DNA of 6,570 nucleotides from Alphaproteobacteria bacterium (GTDB taxonomy: Bacteria > Pseudomonadota > Alphaproteobacteria > Micavibrionales > UBA2020): assembly GCA_023136145.1 (NCBI GenBank), contig JAGLRU010000207.1, forward strand, positions 1-6,570, given 5' to 3'. This document shows positions 4,716-6,570 of the stretch, piece by piece (positions within the stretch are counted from its first letter, which is position 1; each line of letters begins with the position of its first letter). The position numbers and the translations under genes were made by a program. The notes below the pieces were generated by a model. That model saw only the letters and a program-made list of their open reading frames with translations, searched no databases and was not told the origin of the DNA.

Positions 4716-5696
4716 TTGGCACGCCTCGGACACATTTTAATAACTTTTACTATCCTCGGCATTCTCTGTGCCTTTATCGGGGCACTCTGGCTTAAAGAGG
4801 AAGTAAAAACTCCGGGACCGCTCACTGTTGAAAAACTGGTTTACATCGCACCCGGAAGCTCGATCAAAGCCATCTCCGTGAAGCTGCTGGCTAACGGAGC
4901 AATCAAAAACAATCTAGCCTTTCTGCTCTCAGCCAGATTACAAAACAGAGAAAAAGAGCTTAAGGCTGGAGAATACAAATTTTTGCCGAGGATGAGCATC
5001 CGGGAAATCATCGCACTACTGCAAAGCGGGAAAACATATCAACATAAAATCACCATCCCCGAAGGCCTTACCACAACTGAAATTATAAACCTCCTAAACA
5101 GTGCTCACATCTTGACCGGCACCATCCAAAATCTTCCGGCGGAAGGTAGCCTTCTCCCTGAAACATATCATTTCTCTTACGGAGATACGCGGCAAGACAT
5201 TATATGGCGCATGAAAAAATCCATGAAGAAAACCCTGAACTCCCTTTGGGAGAAACGCGCCGCAAATCTTCCTCTAAAAACTCCTGAAGAAGCGGTCATC
5301 CTTGCTTCAATAGTCGAAAAAGAAACAGGCATAGCTAACGAACGCCAGCGCGTAGCGGGAGTCTTTATCAACCGCCTCAATAAGGGCATTCTACTGCAGT
5401 CCGACCCAACCGTCATCTATGCCGTCACAGATGGAAAGAAAAAACTGAATCGCCTGCTCACTACCAAAGACTTAAAAACACCCTCCAACTACAACACCTA
5501 TATCGTTACCGGACTGCCTCCCTCGCCTATCGCCAACCCAGGAAAAGCTTCCCTCGCTGCCGTCTTAAATCCAGAGAAAAACAACTACATTTATTTTGTA
5601 GCCGATGGGACGGGTGGTCATGTTTTTTCCAGAACATTGAAAGAGCACAACAACAACGTGACACGCTGGCGAAAGCTACGGAAAAAAGCAAAGTAA
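4716..5696 (+). CDS. mltG: Endolytic murein transglycosylase MltG (YceG-like)
   Basis: MltG cuts newly made glycan strands in the periplasm, next to the synthases, and so ends their polymerisation. The 326-residue protein has an N-terminal anchor (about residues 7-26, after MARLGH) and a LysM-like subdomain (about 38-104, with the LKAGEYKF motif at 82-89). The YceG catalytic domain follows: IPEGLT (114-119), EGSLLPETY (143-151), and ASIVEKETGIANER (197-210), which holds the catalytic Glu, most likely Glu201. It then has LQSDPTVIYA and the YNTY...GLPPSPIANPG signature, and ends YFVADGTGGHVFSRTLKEH. The start is TTG, touching the fabF TGA and in the same frame as fabF. A good Shine-Dalgarno inside the end of fabF supports translational coupling. 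The fabF-mltG pair is common in alphaproteobacteria and links lipid and wall synthesis. Confidence 0.95.
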   Translation: MARLGHILITFTILGILCAFIGALWLKEEVKTPGPLTVEKLVYIAPGSSIKAISVKLLANGAIKNNLAFLLSARLQNREKELKAGEYKFLPRMSIREIIALLQSGKTYQHKITIPEGLTTTEIINLLNSAHILTGTIQNLPAEGSLLPETYHFSYGDTRQDIIWRMKKSMKKTLNSLWEKRAANLPLKTPEEAVILASIVEKETGIANERQRVAGVFINRLNKGILLQSDPTVIYAVTDGKKKLNRLLTTKDLKTPSNYNTYIVTGLPPSPIANPGKASLAAVLNPEKNNYIYFVADGTGGHVFSRTLKEHNNNVTRWRKLRKKAK

Positions 5697-5738
5697 ATTA
5701 AGGCGTTATATATTCATCCATCTTTCAGATTTTTGGCG

Positions 5739-5744
5739 TATACT
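5739..5744 (+). promoter_or_regulatory. -10 box just upstream of yqgE, possibly giving a leaderless mRNA
   Basis: TATACT matches TATAAT at five of six positions and ends seven bases before the yqgE ATG, so transcription would begin at or within a base or two of the start codon. There is no convincing -35 (TTCATC at 5713-5718 is 20 bases off) and no Shine-Dalgarno before the ATG, as expected for leaderless translation. Readthrough from mltG, 55 bases upstream, is the alternative. Confidence 0.4.
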
Positions 5745-5751
5745 TTAGAAC

Positions 5752-6363
5752 ATGAAAACTAAACACACACAGCATAAAAGCGGTTCGACTCCAACTCTTC
5801 TGGCAAAGGACAGCCCATTCCGGGATTGTCTGTTAGTCGCCATGCCAGCCATGCAAACCGATTCCTTCGCCAGAAGCGTAATCTACCTCTGCGCCCACAG
5901 TAAAGCAGGAGCGATGGGGATCGTCATAAATCAAAGAGTTCCAGAGATCGCCTTCAAAGAGCTTCTGGAGCAGCTTAATCTACCGCATTCGGAACTGCGG
6001 ATTGATCCAGTTATCCACTTTGGAGGACCTGTCGAGACAGGACGAGGGTTCGTCCTGCATTCCACCGATTTCCTGCAAGAAGACACCGTCAAGGTCAACG
6101 ACAACATCGGCATAACCGGCTCCGTCGATATTCTCCGTGCCATTGCCAAAGGCGAAGGCCCGCACAAAAGCATTTTCGCACTTGGTTACGCCGGATGGGG
6201 GCCGGGGCAGTTAGACGCCGAAATGCATACCAACAGCTGGCTCACCATCCCCGCTGATGACGATCTAATTTTCAGCACCGATCTTACCGACAAATGGGAA
6301 AAAGCCATACTGAAAATCGGCATCAACCCCTTTGCTCTATCCTCTGAAATTGGGCATGCCTAG
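5752..6363 (+). CDS. yqgE: YqgE/AlgH family protein (DUF179)
   Basis: YqgE/AlgH proteins are small conserved proteins with no agreed biochemical activity. AlgH was named for an effect on alginate expression in Pseudomonas. The 203-residue product has the whole family core: LLVAMPAM (27-34), FARSVIYLCAHS with GAMGIVINQ (39-61), HFGGPVETGRGFVLHS (89-104), and GYAGWGPGQLDAEMHTNSWL (145-164). No signal peptide is present, so it should be cytoplasmic. The first 20 or so residues are polar and poorly conserved; ATG 5752 is the only upstream start I find. No Shine-Dalgarno precedes it, and a -10 box lies immediately upstream. It converges with dcd, with 12 bases between the stops. Its position after mltG may be only neighbourhood, not a shared pathway. 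Confidence 0.93.
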   Translation: MKTKHTQHKSGSTPTLLAKDSPFRDCLLVAMPAMQTDSFARSVIYLCAHSKAGAMGIVINQRVPEIAFKELLEQLNLPHSELRIDPVIHFGGPVETGRGFVLHSTDFLQEDTVKVNDNIGITGSVDILRAIAKGEGPHKSIFALGYAGWGPGQLDAEMHTNSWLTIPADDDLIFSTDLTDKWEKAILKIGINPFALSSEIGHA

Positions 6364-6375
6364 AATCAAACAGAC

Positions 6376-6570
6376 TTACATCTTCGGCGGCGTGACACCC
6401 GTCTGCCCCATATATTTTCCAGCTTGGTCGGCATAAGATGTTTCGCAAGAAGAGTCTCCCTTGAAAAACAGGAACTGTGCAATTCCTTCATTGGCGTAAA
6501 CCTTGGCAGGAAGCGGCGTGGTGTTGGAAATTTCAAGCGTAACCTGCCCTTCCCATTCGGGTTCCAAAGG
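6376..6570 (-). CDS. dcd: dCTP deaminase Dcd, C-terminal part (5' end outside window)
   Basis: Dcd deaminates dCTP to dUTP, the precursor pool for dTMP synthesis. Only the last 64 residues are present, about one third of a normal Dcd (around 185-190). They show the trimeric dUTPase-like fold signature: LEPEWEGQVTLEISNTTPLP with the conserved Glu of VTLE (the catalytic glutamate position of E. coli Dcd, Glu138), then YANEGIAQFLFF, CETSYAD and the flexible C-terminal KYMGQTGVTPPKM that closes over the nucleotide. The frame is open to the window edge, so its start is not seen. It lies tail to tail with yqgE. No clear terminator stem is visible in the 12 bases between them, so each transcript probably ends inside the other gene. 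Confidence 0.92.
   Translation of the reverse strand, partial: PLEPEWEGQVTLEISNTTPLPAKVYANEGIAQFLFFKGDSSCETSYADQAGKYMGQTGVTPPKM

Noticed and set aside
4382..4825. 147-codon open frame on the minus strand across the fabF-mltG junction
   Set aside because: It overlaps two clearly conserved genes, has no ribosome-binding site of note and resembles no known protein.
1..6570. Defence system, CRISPR array, toxin-antitoxin pair, biosynthetic cluster, tRNA or rRNA
   Set aside because: I found no repeated spacer pattern, no cloverleaf and no gene families of these kinds. Apart from the left flank the window is core metabolism and cell-wall genes.

Overview
The window looks like chromosomal DNA from an alphaproteobacterium. 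The evidence is the gene order fabD - fabG - acpP - fabF - mltG, FabF and AcpP sequences of alphaproteobacterial type (for example the FabF stretch around KGPNHAVVTACATG), a YqgE/AlgH gene, and a palindrome containing CAAGTC/GGGGTGAC like those scattered through many alphaproteobacterial genomes. Base composition is moderate and uneven: the left 900 bases are AT-rich, and fabF and the genes after it are richer in GC. I cannot name the genus.

Left flank (1-886). The window opens inside an IS630-type transposase, of which only the C-terminal 54 residues are present, followed by a candidate end of the element. A small minus-strand gene (256-627) encodes a 123-residue protein with two HEAT-like units and no function I can name. 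It is separated from fabD by 259 bases that carry an extended -10 promoter for the small gene and weaker candidates for fabD.

Fatty-acid block (887-4715). FabD loads malonyl groups onto ACP, FabG reduces the 3-ketoacyl-ACP, AcpP carries the chain and FabF elongates it. Between fabD and fabG lies a 92-codon reading frame for a two-helix membrane protein. It has no stop codon of its own and runs in frame into fabG, although fabG keeps a strong Shine-Dalgarno and its own ATG. The 261 bases before acpP hold a REP-like hairpin, a probable promoter and two perfect 12-bp palindromes. acpP ends at a clear intrinsic terminator, which would let ACP be made in excess over FabF.

Envelope genes (4716-6363). 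mltG, for the glycan-strand terminating lytic transglycosylase, follows fabF with no gap and starts at TTG. yqgE follows with its own -10 box so close to the ATG that its mRNA may be leaderless. The window ends in the 3' part of dcd (dCTP deaminase), which converges on yqgE.

I see no defence system, biosynthetic cluster, CRISPR array or RNA gene. The most unusual feature is the membrane-domain/FabG reading frame. The control signals around acpP and yqgE come next.
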